A stretch of 64,000 nt of DNA, from the NCBI GenBank assembly GCA_036417435.1, contig CM070907.1, positions 55,474,001-55,538,000 of the forward strand, read 5' to 3'. Under the pieces are notes generated by a model that saw nothing but the letters and a program-made list of their open reading frames with translations, was not told where the DNA came from and searched no databases. The DNA is from Inia geoffrensis. Its lineage: Eukaryota; Chordata; Mammalia; Artiodactyla; Iniidae. Positions 11,566-20,736 of this stretch are shown here, piece after piece (position 1 is the stretch's first letter; every line of letters begins with the position of its first letter). A program made the position numbers and the translations under genes.

Positions 11566-11855
11566 AAGTTCACTAATACCTTGTACTCTTAAATTAGTAA
11601 CAGATATTATGTTTTGATGATATGAACATTTTATATTTAAATTTTTTAAATGTTCAATATAAAAGACCAAAGTCCTCAATGGCTTTTTGCTGCTGCTTTT
11701 TTTTTTTTTCATTAAATAAAAGGAAAATGTACCTCCTTTTACAGGAAGGGTTAAAAATTTTCTAATTGAGGGAATTTCAATTTATATAGCTGGGAAGAGG
11801 AGTAGAAACGAGAAGAAATTACAAAACAAAGCAAAACAAAACACACAAAAAAAAC
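11566..11855 (-). other. RSF1: 5' end of the RSF1 intron after exon 5
   Basis: In gene orientation the intron opens with GTTTTTTTTGTGTGTTTTG, an unusual U-rich donor, followed by further T-rich sequence. A T15 run (plus strand) at about 11698-11710 gives a poly(A) stretch in the transcript. No repeat of note. Confidence 0.7.
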
Positions 11856-12010
11856 CTTGTTTAGGTGTTTCTTCCTCCTTTTTAGTCTCCTCATCCTCTA
11901 AGCTGGGACTTTCCCGGGAAGAGTTGTCCTGTTGGCTAGAGTTTTTCAATAGTACAGGATCAATTTGTGCTTTCAGGAGCGCAAGAGTCTCAGCCAACTC
12001 GTTTCGATTT
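11856..12010 (-). CDS. RSF1: RSF1 exon (fifth coding exon)
   Basis: RSF1 is the histone-binding subunit of the nuclear RSF chromatin-remodelling complex with the ATPase SNF2H (SMARCA5); it helps assemble and space nucleosomes. This 155-bp exon completes Arg from the previous exon (AG|A) and encodes 51 residues: NRNELAETLALLKAQIDPVL, then a Ser/Gln stretch, then the start of the Glu/Lys-rich acidic region (LEDEETKKEEETPKQ). This matches human RSF1 at about residues 194-244. The acceptor in gene orientation is a strong pyrimidine tract ending ACTTTTTTAG|A. The donor is CAAG|GTTTTT, with only the first two intron bases in consensus. The last exon base begins a Glu codon, as expected for the next (off-window) exon. 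An apparent open frame continues past 11856 into the intron but gives a Phe/Cys-rich run that is not RSF1. Confidence 0.95.
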
Positions 12011-12084
12011 CTAAAAAAGTGGGGAAAAAAAAAAAGACAGCATAAAAATCTTTCTTGTTTTCTAAGACCTGTGTTGCCAGGGGT

Positions 12085-12335
12085 TGCGGGGGAGGGTCGG
12101 AGAATTGGGAGCCTGGGGTTAGCAGATGCAAACTAGTATATATAGGATGGATAAACAACAAGGTCCTACTGTATAGCACACGGGACTATATTTAATATCC
12201 TGTGATAAACCATAATGGAAAAGAATATGAAAAAGAATATGTATAACGGAGTCACCTTGCTGTACAGCAGAAATTAACACAAATCAACTGCAAATCAACT
12301 ATACTTCAATAAAATTAAAAAAATCTTTCTTCTGT
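12085..12335 (+). mobile_element. L1 3' end fragment
   Basis: L1 3' UTR: 'ggataaacaacaaggtcctactgtatagca...cttgctgtacagcagaaattaacac...caactatacttcaataaaatt'. 5'-truncated to about 250 bp. It lies about 75 bp upstream of the RSF1 exon 5 acceptor in gene orientation, as antisense sequence, close to where the branch point would be expected. Confidence 0.85.
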
Positions 12336-12415
12336 TCTAAAGAGATTTCAGAATATATTAGAAATTAAAATTTAAAAAAGAAAAACATATTAAGAACATC
12401 AAAAAACACTAGTAC

Positions 12416-12629
12416 GGGGCTTCCCTGGTGGCGCAGTGGTTGAGAGTCCACCTGCCGATGCAGGGGACACGGGTTCGTGCCCCGGTCTGGGAAGATCCCA
12501 CATGCCGCGGAGCGGCTGGGCCCGAGAGCCATGGCCGCTGAGCCTGCACGTCCGGAGCCTGTGCTCTGCAACGGGAGAGGCCACAACAGTGAGAGGCCCG
12601 CGTACAACAACAACAACAAAAAAAACAAA
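12416..12629 (+). mobile_element. Young CHR-type SINE
   Basis: Complete element with (AAC)n/A-rich tail. Flanked by AAAAAACACTAGTAC (12401-12415) and AAAAAACACCAGTAC (12630-12644), one mismatch. Confidence 0.92.
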
Positions 12630-12644
12630 AAAAAACACCAGTAC

Positions 12645-14519
12645 AGCTAACCCTAATTAATCTTAAATTTTAAAATTAAGTATTAGGATTGAATACATAT
12701 TAAAATAAACTCTTCCCCAAAGAGGAATCTTAAGACTATTCTATTGATTTGAATGGCAATGCAAAAGTCTTTGGTTAAAAAGAACGATAGGAACAAAAAT
12801 TAAACAAAAAGCTAAGTTGGATAATTTTTTTAAATACTATGCAATGTCTAGGGAGTACAAAATCAATGGAAAACTTGCTTGAAGAAGAATTTTTTTAAAA
12901 CTAAATGATTCAAGTTTTTGATTCATATGGGAATAAGAACTCTTTTCTACCTACAGAGAGAATAATAATTGAAACTGCTAAGGAAGTCTACTAACACAGT
13001 TCAAAAACCCAAAAATTTAAGTTATGGATGCTGCTTTGTCAATTAGAGTTTACAACTACAGGAAGGGAATTCATTTTGAATAAAAAATACAAGAAAATCC
13101 CAAATAAATAAGATATCAATCTACAAATTATCTGTTTTTTCTACCAAATCCGCAGGTGTAGTATGGTCAATTTTAATGCCACTTACAAACAAGAAAACTA
13201 ATTTAAATATTTTCCTGCTCAGATAAACAGGGTGTAACAGTGAAAATAAAAAGGAAACCCTGGACTAAGAGTTGAGAAATTTAGTTCTAGATCTGCCACT
13301 AAGTTAATTAAACAGCACCATGATCTTCCCATCTGTGTCATCAAAGCACTGCGCATGCACCTCTAATTCTACGTAGTTAATATTAAGATGAAACTACTTG
13401 TTTTCTTATCTGTCATGCTACATATGTCCTCTATCCTCTGTTTCCACCTCTGTGTCCGATTCCACCTCCATCCCACCTAGCTGCCTTATGAAGTAGGCTC
13501 TAAAAAAATGTTTAATGAATGAATAGAATCCCTGTTCCGAAACTAAATGGCGATGTACCCCTGGACAGGTCATATATCTTCATTATCCGTGAGTTTCCTT
13601 ATCTATAAAAGACTAGATTCTCTCAAGTATTATTAAATTGGCTTCCAAAGAAAGTAATAAAATTGGCAGTGATTGACATCTTTCAGAAATTAAAATGACA
13701 ACCATTTTGTCATTGTATATGACAATGAACACAGGTTTATACATATTATAAATATTGTGCATGGAAATGAATACATGTTTATATATATTATAACTATCAC
13801 GTTAGCATATACAATAAAATGAATAGTCTTAGAATTTTAATTACCTAATAGTAGAAGGTCAGATTAGATGCACTTTCAAGATCATGTCTGGTACTACATC
13901 CACTTTACAAAAAAGGAAAATTAAAACCTAGATATGTTAAATCAATTAATTTTTGGCTAAGTTTCTATCTCTGAGTTGCAGTAGACCAACCTGATTCTAA
14001 CCTAAGCCTCTAACCACTTAATGTTATTACTATGATATTTCACTGAGAATTCCATTTGTTATTTTTTGAGGTCATGCTGGGAACTGCATGACCTCAACCC
14101 GTTTGTTATTTTTTGAGGTCATGCTGGGAACTGAAAAAAATATTGAAGTATTTTGCTATACCTATTTTAAAAAGCTGCTGAACATTATAAGAGTGCCAAT
14201 ATTGCTAGAAAATCCATGTCAATTACTTCCACTACTCTAAGCAACAAAAAGATTTAGCAGAAAAATTAATTAAGAACTCCCCTAAAGGCTTTTAACCTGA
14301 CTACAGTATTAAAATGCAAACCTAAAATAGCCATTATTATATGAAAACAGAAAACTACCCATCTGGATTTCTTCTGTTTTGATCCTACAATTAGATTTAG
14401 TATGCTATGTAATTTTTTAAAAAACCCTAAGTTAGAACTAGAGGGTATTTTAATAAATATACATACATTAAAATTATATCCAAATTTCTTACAGGACCTT
14501 TTATTTTTAGTACGATTTT
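12645..14519. other. Intronic sequence with small relics
   Basis: Mostly single-copy-looking AT-rich intron. 13520-13640 resembles a decayed MIR ('ccctggacaggtcatatatcttcattatccgtgagtttccttatctataaaag'). A 47-bp period repeat with a hairpin occupies 14055-14133. Similar AT-rich direct repeats lie at 13725-13800. Confidence 0.55.
14055..14133. repeat. Short tandem duplication with internal hairpin
   Basis: A 32-bp unit beginning TTTGTTATTTTTTGAGGTCA occurs perfectly at 14055-14086 and 14102-14133. Between the copies, 14087-14097 (CATGACCTCAA) is the exact reverse complement of 14066-14076 (TTGAGGTCATG), with loop CTGGGAACTG. Confidence 0.95.
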
Positions 14520-15451
14520 TAAAGCTTACTTTCCATTTATAGTTATTATGAAATATTGGCTATACTCCCCATGTTGTACAATACATTCTTGAGTCTACTT
14601 ACACCCAACAGTCTGTACCTCCCCCTCCCACTGGTAAACACTAGTTTGTTCTCTATATCTGTGAGTCTGCTTATATTGTTTTATTCACTAGTTTGTTGTA
14701 TTTTTTAGATTCCACATGTCACTGATATCATAAAGTATTTGTATTTCTCTGTCTGACTTATTTCACTTAGCATAATGCCCTCCAAGTGCATCCATGTTAC
14801 TGCAAAGGGAAAAATTTCTTTCAAGACTGAGTAGTATTCCATTGTGTGTATATGTGTATGTGTGTTTGTGTGTGTATATAAATATATGTAAACCACAACA
14901 GATTCATGTATGTTAATTTTGTTTCCTGCAACTTTTCCAAATTCACTGCTGAACTCCAGTAGTTTTCTGGTAGCATCTTTAGGATTTTCTATGTACACCA
15001 CCACGTCATCTGCAAACAGTGGCAGTTTAAGGCAGTTTCCTCCTTTCCAATTTGTATTTTTTAATTTCTTTTTCTTCTCTGATTGCTGTGGCTAGGACTT
15101 CCAAAATTATGTTGAATAAGAGTGGTGAGAGTGGGGATCTTTGTCTTGTTCCTGATCTTAGAGGAAATACTTATAGCTTTTGACCATAGAGTATGATGTT
15201 AGCTGTGCGTTTGTCATATACAGCCTTTATGCTGTTGAGGTACGTTCCTTGTATGCCCACTTTCTGGAGTGTTTTTATAGTAAGTGGATGTAGAATTTTA
15301 TCAAAAGCTTTCTGCATCTATTGAGATGATTATATGGTTTTCATTCTTCAATTTGCTAATGTGGTATATCACGCTGATGTGCAGATATTGAGAAATACTT
15401 GCATCCCTGAGATCAATCCCATTTGATCACAGTGTATGATCCTTTTAACGT

Positions 15452-15576
15452 TTTGAGGTTTTTTTTTTTGGCTGCGCCACATGGCATATGAAATCTTATT
15501 AGTTCCCTGACCAGGGATCGAACCTGCACCCCCAGCAGTGTAAGTGCGGAGGCTTAACTGGGCTAGAGAAGTCCCC
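15452..15576 (-). mobile_element. Short CHR-type SINE, antisense
   Basis: Inverted 'ggctgcgccacatggca...ccctgaccagggatcgaacctgcac...gaagtcccc'. CCTTTTAA(C/T)G flanks at 15441 and 15575 are consistent with a short duplication. Confidence 0.85.
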
Positions 15577-15814
15577 TTTTAATGTACTACTGGATTAGGT
15601 TTGCTAGTATTTGGCTGAGGATTTTTGCATCTTTGTTCATCAGTGATATTAGCGTGTAATTTTCTTTTTTTATGATATCTTTGTCTGGTTTTCATACCAG
15701 GGTGATGTTGGCCTCATAGAATGAGTGTGGAAGTGTTCCTTCCTCTGCAATATTTTGGAATAGTTTCAGAAGGATAGATGTTAACACTTCTCTAAAGGTT
15801 TGGTAGAATTCATA

Positions 15815-15897
15815 ACTGACTCACTTTGCTGTACAGCAGCAACTAACACAGCACTGTAAATCAACTATACTCCAATAAAAAAAATTAATTAAAACCA
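15815..15897 (+). mobile_element. Minimal L1 3' end insertion
   Basis: Only about 80 bp of L1 3' terminus ('ctgactcactttgctgtacagcagcaactaacac...ccaataaaaaaaattaatt') in plus orientation, inserted in an antisense L1. Flanks GGTTTGGTAGAATTC and GGTTTGTAGAATTC are the duplication (one base indel). Confidence 0.85.
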
Positions 15898-15957
15898 AAA
15901 AAGAAGGGTTTGTAGAATTCTCCTGTGAAGCCATCTGGTCCTCTACAGGACCTTTTA

Positions 15958-16167
15958 CTTTTTTAAATAAATTTGTGGGGTTTAAAAGAAATATTTATTT
16001 ATTTGGTTGTGTCGGGTCTTAGTTGCGGCAGTCAGGCTCCTTAGTTGTGGCATGTGCACTCTTAGTTGCGGCATGCATGTGGGATCTAATTCCCAGACCA
16101 GGGAATGAACCCAGGACCCCTGCATTGGGAGCATGGAGTCTTAACCACTGTGCCACCAGTGAGGTCC
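15958..16167 (-). mobile_element. CHR-type SINE, antisense
   Basis: Bounded by the perfect 15-bp duplication CTACAGGACCTTTTA (15943-15957 and 16168-16182). The inverted 3' tail is not pure A: it includes 'aaataaatttgtggggtttaaaag' before the SINE body. Confidence 0.9.
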
Positions 16168-16182
16168 CTACAGGACCTTTTA

Positions 16183-16382
16183 AAATAGACTGTGGATTCT
16201 AACAACAGTTCAGTTGTTTTGCCCTCCATCTCTCCATTGTTTTCTTTTCTTTAAAACATTTCTTCACTGAGGCATATTAAATCAGATATATTCCTCCAAA
16301 ATGCCATGTTCTCTTATGATCTCAGGTGTTTACATTTCTGTTTTCTTCAGCCCAAAGTGTGTTTCAGACTAACTCAAATCAT
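16183..16382. other. Intronic sequence, no feature recognised
   Basis: Short single-copy-looking segment between a SINE and an old L1. Confidence 0.5.
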
Positions 16383-16785
16383 TATTTCAAAAACAAACAC
16401 AGAATGGATAAATGTGGTATATCCATACAAGGGGGAATATTATTTAGCCATAAAAAGGAATGGAGTACCGATTCTTACTACATAGATGAACCTTGAAATT
16501 ATTATGCTATCTGAAAGAAGCCAGACACGAAGGCCACATATTGTATGATTCTATGTATATACAGTGTCTGGAAAGGCAACTTAGGGAAACAGAAAGTAGA
16601 CTGGCAGCTGCCATGGGCTGGGGAAAAGGAAAGGGAAAATGGCGAGTAAATGCTAATGTACAGGGTATGGGGTTTCTTTGTGGGGTGAGGAAAATGCCCT
16701 GGAGTTAGATAGTGGCGATAGCTTCACAACTTTGAGAATATACTAAAAATCACTAAATTGTATTTTTTAAAAGTGATGGTGACTT
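16383..16785 (+). mobile_element. Old L1 3' fragment
   Basis: 'ggataaatgtggtatatccatacaa...ggaatattatttagccataaaaaggaatggagtac...tatgctatctgaaagaagccagacacgaaggccac' is a decayed L1 ORF2 end/3' UTR, plus strand. Confidence 0.8.
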
Positions 16786-17000
16786 GGACAAGAATGTAGT
16801 TATGAAAGGAATGAGGAACATTTAAACACTGGATACATTTTGCATAGAGAGCTGACTGGATTTGCTGCAAGAATGGGTGGGAAGTGAGACAAAAAGAAAA
16901 GTTAATGATGTGCCTCCCAAGTTTTGGATCCAAGTAAACATGGATGTTCTTAACTGTGATGGGAGAAACATACTGAAGTGGAAAGGTTGGAAGCTCAAGT
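16786..17000 (+). repeat. Ancient mammalian repeat (L2/L3-like)
   Basis: 'ggtgacttggacaagaatgtag...gctgactggatttgctgcaagaatgggtgggaagtgagacaaaaag' resembles an old interspersed repeat that I also see at 40190-40730, 43260-43960 and 53170-53600. Family name uncertain. Confidence 0.55.
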
Positions 17001-17279
17001 TATGGGCAGATTGACTTATTTTGACTTAATGGTTTCTTAACTATCTGTACCTAAAGTTAATCTAGATTTGAGTGAAGTAGAACATATCATCCTAATTATA
17101 TAATACATATATATAATATATATATGATTGGAATATATAATTATATATCCCAATCACATAATGTGGAATATGATTTTTCTTAGTCTAAGGGATGTTCAGA
17201 GTTAGAATTAGTGGTAGGGATAAACCGTTCAGAAGCAATTGACATGATAGACGAATTCAATTAAAAAAAAAAAAAAAAA
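17001..17279. other. Intron with AT-rich palindrome
   Basis: Contains AT-dinucleotide-rich sequence at 17096-17155, including a 30-bp near-perfect palindrome at 17126-17155, and an A17 run at 17263-17279. Confidence 0.8.
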
Positions 17280-17364
17280 GGGCTTCCCTGGTGGCGCAGT
17301 GGTTGAGAGTCCGCCTGCTGATGCAGGGGACGCAGGTTTGCGCCCCGGTCCGGGAGGATCCCAC
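17280..17364 (+). mobile_element. 3'-truncated CHR-type SINE
   Basis: Only the first 85 bases of a young SINE (head to 'cgggaggatcccaca') are present; the 3' half and A tail are missing. It directly follows an A17 run on its 5' side. No target-site duplication found. Confidence 0.88.
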
Positions 17365-17744
17365 AAACACAGACAAGCATAGGTATCATCTTCTGCCAAG
17401 TATGGGTTAGGTTAACTGGTTCCTCCATAGCACACTGGAGTGATCTCCATCACAGATCAATTTATGACACTATATTACCATTTACTATTTCCCTGTATCT
17501 TTCTCCCACAATATGGAGAGCTTAGGAATGGCATCATGTCTTTGTACCTTCAGAGCACAGGACAGTTATACAGCAAGTCTTTAGCTGTAATATATGATTC
17601 CAAGGTTTACCAATAATTTTCCATCTTTCTCATGCAAGTCCAAATTATTGAGTAGACAAAAAGGAAGATAACTGAGTATGACAGTATTCCTTAAGGGGGC
17701 CAAGAAACTGAAGGAAGGTATTAATGAGTGATATCAAAGAAGTT
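17365..17744. other. Intronic sequence, no feature recognised
   Basis: Single-copy-looking. No open frame or splice pair matching RSF1. Confidence 0.5.
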
Positions 17745-17995
17745 AACATTAGTGAGTGATCACTATGCTCCAGGAATTACTCCAGAAGCATTACATGAAT
17801 TAATTCACGTAATTCCAATATAATCTGATTAAATAGGTACTATTATTACCCCCATTTTATAAGACTATGAAAGTGACAACATGCAGAAAGGTACAGTAAT
17901 TTGCTTTTGGTCACAGTTAGTACATATTAAAGGCAGAATTGAATTATAGACAGTCTGACTTCAGAGACCATCGTTTCAATCACTGTGCTATATTA
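17745..17995 (-). repeat. MIR SINE, antisense
   Basis: Inverted MIR: 'actatgctccaggaattactccagaagcattacatgaattaattcac...aggtactattattacccccattttataag...cagtctgacttcagag'. Confidence 0.85.
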
Positions 17996-18099
17996 GCAGC
18001 ATGTCTTGACAGATTTTCTAATTGTGGGTTCATGAAAACTCGGTATACTATTTAGAAATCAGCTCTTTGAAAATGATTGTCAAACAACTGTCAATACTT

Positions 18100-18840
18100 A
18101 AAATATTTTAATTGAGGTATAATTGACATCCATTGAAATGAACAGATTTTAGGTGTTCAGTTAATCAGTTGTGACACATGCATACATCTGTGTAATCCAC
18201 ACATCTATCAAGATAAGGAATATTACCCCAGGAAATTCCCCCCTGCCCTGTCCTACTCAATCCCTCTCCTTCACCAAAAGAAAAAATGAATTACAGTTTT
18301 GAACACTGTAACCACAGATCAGTTTAGTTAATTCCAGAACTTAAATGGAATAAAACAGTATGTACTTTTTGGCTTCTCACACATGATAATGCCTTTGAGA
18401 CAAATCCATAGAGTTGCATGCATTATAGGTCATTTCTTTTTATTGCCTAGTAATAATCCATATATGGGGACCATTATGAACAAAGATGCTATGAACATTA
18501 TTATACAAGGTTTTTTGTAAACATTCGGTTTCATTTCTCTAAGATAAATACCTAGGAGTGAAATCACTGGGTTATGGGTAACAGTTTGTTTAACATTCGA
18601 ACAAATGGCCGAAGTGTAAGTGGTCATACCATTTTACATTCCCACCAGCAAGGTGTTTAAGAGCTCCAGTTGGTCCACATTCTTGCTAACATTTGGTACT
18701 GTAAGTCATTTTCATTTTAGTCATTCTAGTGGACGTAAAGTAGTATCTCATTATGGTTTAAATTGGGAATTCTCTGATGAATAATGATATCAAACACTTT
18801 TTCATGTGAATATGGACCATATGTATATATTCTTTACAAA
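18100..18840 (-). mobile_element. Old L1 3' part, antisense
   Basis: Begins with an inverted old L1 3' end ('aattgaggtataattgacatccat') and runs into inverted ORF2 ('taaatacctaggagtgaaatcactgggtta'). The reverse complement encodes PVISLLGIYL..MFIASLF-type L1 peptides. Confidence 0.85.
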
Positions 18841-19572
18841 GAAACTGTTCAACAGTCTGCATAAAACTTTATCTTTCTTAGCAGACCTAGTATAAAAGCA
18901 CGTTCAGCAGCCCCTTTCTGATTTTGAAGAATCGCCTAATGAAGTCTGATCTAAGATGTGCTAAAATTCTCTGATCATTAATAACCAATAACTACCACTT
19001 CATGGTATTCATATATTTTGCTCATCTTTTACATTCCTAAAGAAAATTGCTTGACATATCCCCTAGCATAATATCACTTATAGCATGTTATTTCATCAGA
19101 CATAGAAAATATTTTTCTGTACTTTATCCTCTTTCATTGAGGACTAAAGTAATGATGAAATAACTATAACAAATACTATTTTTTCATGGCAATTATGTTT
19201 TGAACATTACTTGAAATTAGTGGGACACTGGCTGGAGCTCAAACATTTTTGTTTGTTTTTCACATTTTTGTTTTTGAAACATACTACTTGGTTACGCCAT
19301 ACATAACTGCCGGTTTGACAGGTTAAAACGTTCAAATGTTGGCAATTTCATTGCCAATGTTGGCAATGTTGGTTCAGTGAAACAACGATTTTTACTATTT
19401 TGTAACTTACTAAATCTAATTGTTCAAACTTAAAATACAATTATATTTCAGCTAACCACTTCCTATCTATCCATCTCATATATATTTATATTATAAATTT
19501 TACACACACAGGAATGGAAATTGCAGAAGTTTTAAAACTATGATGTTATAGCATTAAATTTTAAAAAAACTT
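18841..19572. other. Intronic sequence with small quasi-palindrome
   Basis: Mostly unremarkable. At 19339-19372 TTGGCAAT, a 3-base loop and ATTGCCAA are followed by another TGTTGGCAAT copy. Confidence 0.6.
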
Positions 19573-19588
19573 AAGAACTTAATTTTTT

Positions 19589-19795
19589 TTTTTTTTTTTT
19601 TTTGCGGTACGCAGGCCTCCCACTGCTGTGGCCTCTCCCGTTGCGGAGCACAGGATCCGGACACGCAGGCTCAGCGGCCATGGCTCACGGGCCTAGCCGC
19701 TCCACGGCATGTGGGATCTTTCTGGACCCGGGCACGAACCCGTGTCTCCTGCATCAGCAGGCGGACTCTCAACCACTGTGCCACCACGGAAGCCC
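19589..19795 (-). mobile_element. Young CHR-type SINE, antisense
   Basis: Poly(T) at left, inverted head at right. Perfect duplication AAGAACTTAATTTTTT at 19573-19588 and 19796-19811. Confidence 0.94.
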
Positions 19796-20526
19796 AAGAA
19801 CTTAATTTTTTAAGAGCAGTTTTAGGGTCTAAGCAAAATTGAGAAGGTACAGAGATTTCACATGTATTCCATGCCAATGCACAGCTTCCTCCATTCTTAA
19901 GATTATGTTTGTTATAACTGATGAATCTATCCTGACACATAACTACCACCCAGAGTCCATAGTTCACGTTACGGTTACCCTCAGTGTGGTACATTCTACG
20001 GGTCTGGACATATGTATACCAACACTCATCCATCATTACAATAGTTATCAGACAGAGTAGTTTTACTGCTCTGAAAATTCTCTGTGCTTCACCGATTCAT
20101 CCCTCATTCCTCTCAAAACCCTGACAAACACTGTTCTTTTTACTTTCTCCATAGTTTTATGTCTTCCAGAACATCATATAGTTGAAATCATACAGTTAAT
20201 TTCAGACTGCCTTCTTTCTTTTATTAATATGATTTAACCTCCGTATCTGTTCATGGCTTGATAGATCATTTGTTTTGTTCTAGACAATATACCATAGTCT
20301 GGATACACCTCAGTTTATCCATTTACCTACAGACGGATATTCTTAGTTGCTCTCAAGTTTTGCCAAGTTATGAGTAAAGCTGCTATAAACATTCATGTGC
20401 AGGTTTTTGTATAGACGTAAGTCTTCAACTTCTTTGGGCAAATACCGAGAAAGATGATCGCTGGATCATATAGTAATGTTTAATTTTGTAAGAAGCCAGC
20501 AAACTGTCTTCCAAAGTGGCTGTGCC

Positions 20527-20736
20527 GGGCTTCCCTGGTGGCGCAGTGGTTGAGAGTCCGCCTGCCGATGCGGGGGACACGGGTTTGTGCCCCGGTCCGG
20601 GAGGGTCCCACATGCCGCGGAGCGGCTGGGCCCGTGAGCCATGGCCGCTGAGCCTGCACGTCTGGAGCCTGCGCTCTGCAACGGGAGAGGCCACGGCAGT
20701 GAAAGGCCCGCGTACCGCAACAAAACAAAACAAAAC
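20527..20736 (+). mobile_element. Young CHR-type SINE
   Basis: Complete SINE with (CAAAA)n tail. Perfect 14-bp duplication AAAGTGGCTGTGCC at 20513-20526 and 20737-20750. Confidence 0.95.

Larger units (their letters stand above)
14520..15942 (-). mobile_element. L1 fragment, antisense, with internal deletion
   Basis: Reverse complement holds the L1 3' UTR/ORF2 end (14520-14895), then joins earlier ORF2 sequence from about 14900 ('[22 protein letters not shown]' region). About 1 kb of ORF2 is missing between them. Interrupted by a SINE (15452-15576) and a tiny sense L1 3' end (15815-15897). Confidence 0.88.

Noticed and set aside
11782..11997. A 71-codon continuous reverse-strand frame covering RSF1 exon 5
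   Set aside because: Only the part up to 11856 is RSF1; the rest (GFFCVFCFALFCNFF...) is translated intron. The Met is internal to the RSF1 reading frame (it is not a start), and the exon begins four codons earlier.
17280..17364. tRNA-like head with A- and B-box motifs
   Set aside because: It is a SINE head derived from a tRNA, with no cloverleaf that closes; no true tRNA gene is supported here or in other SINEs.
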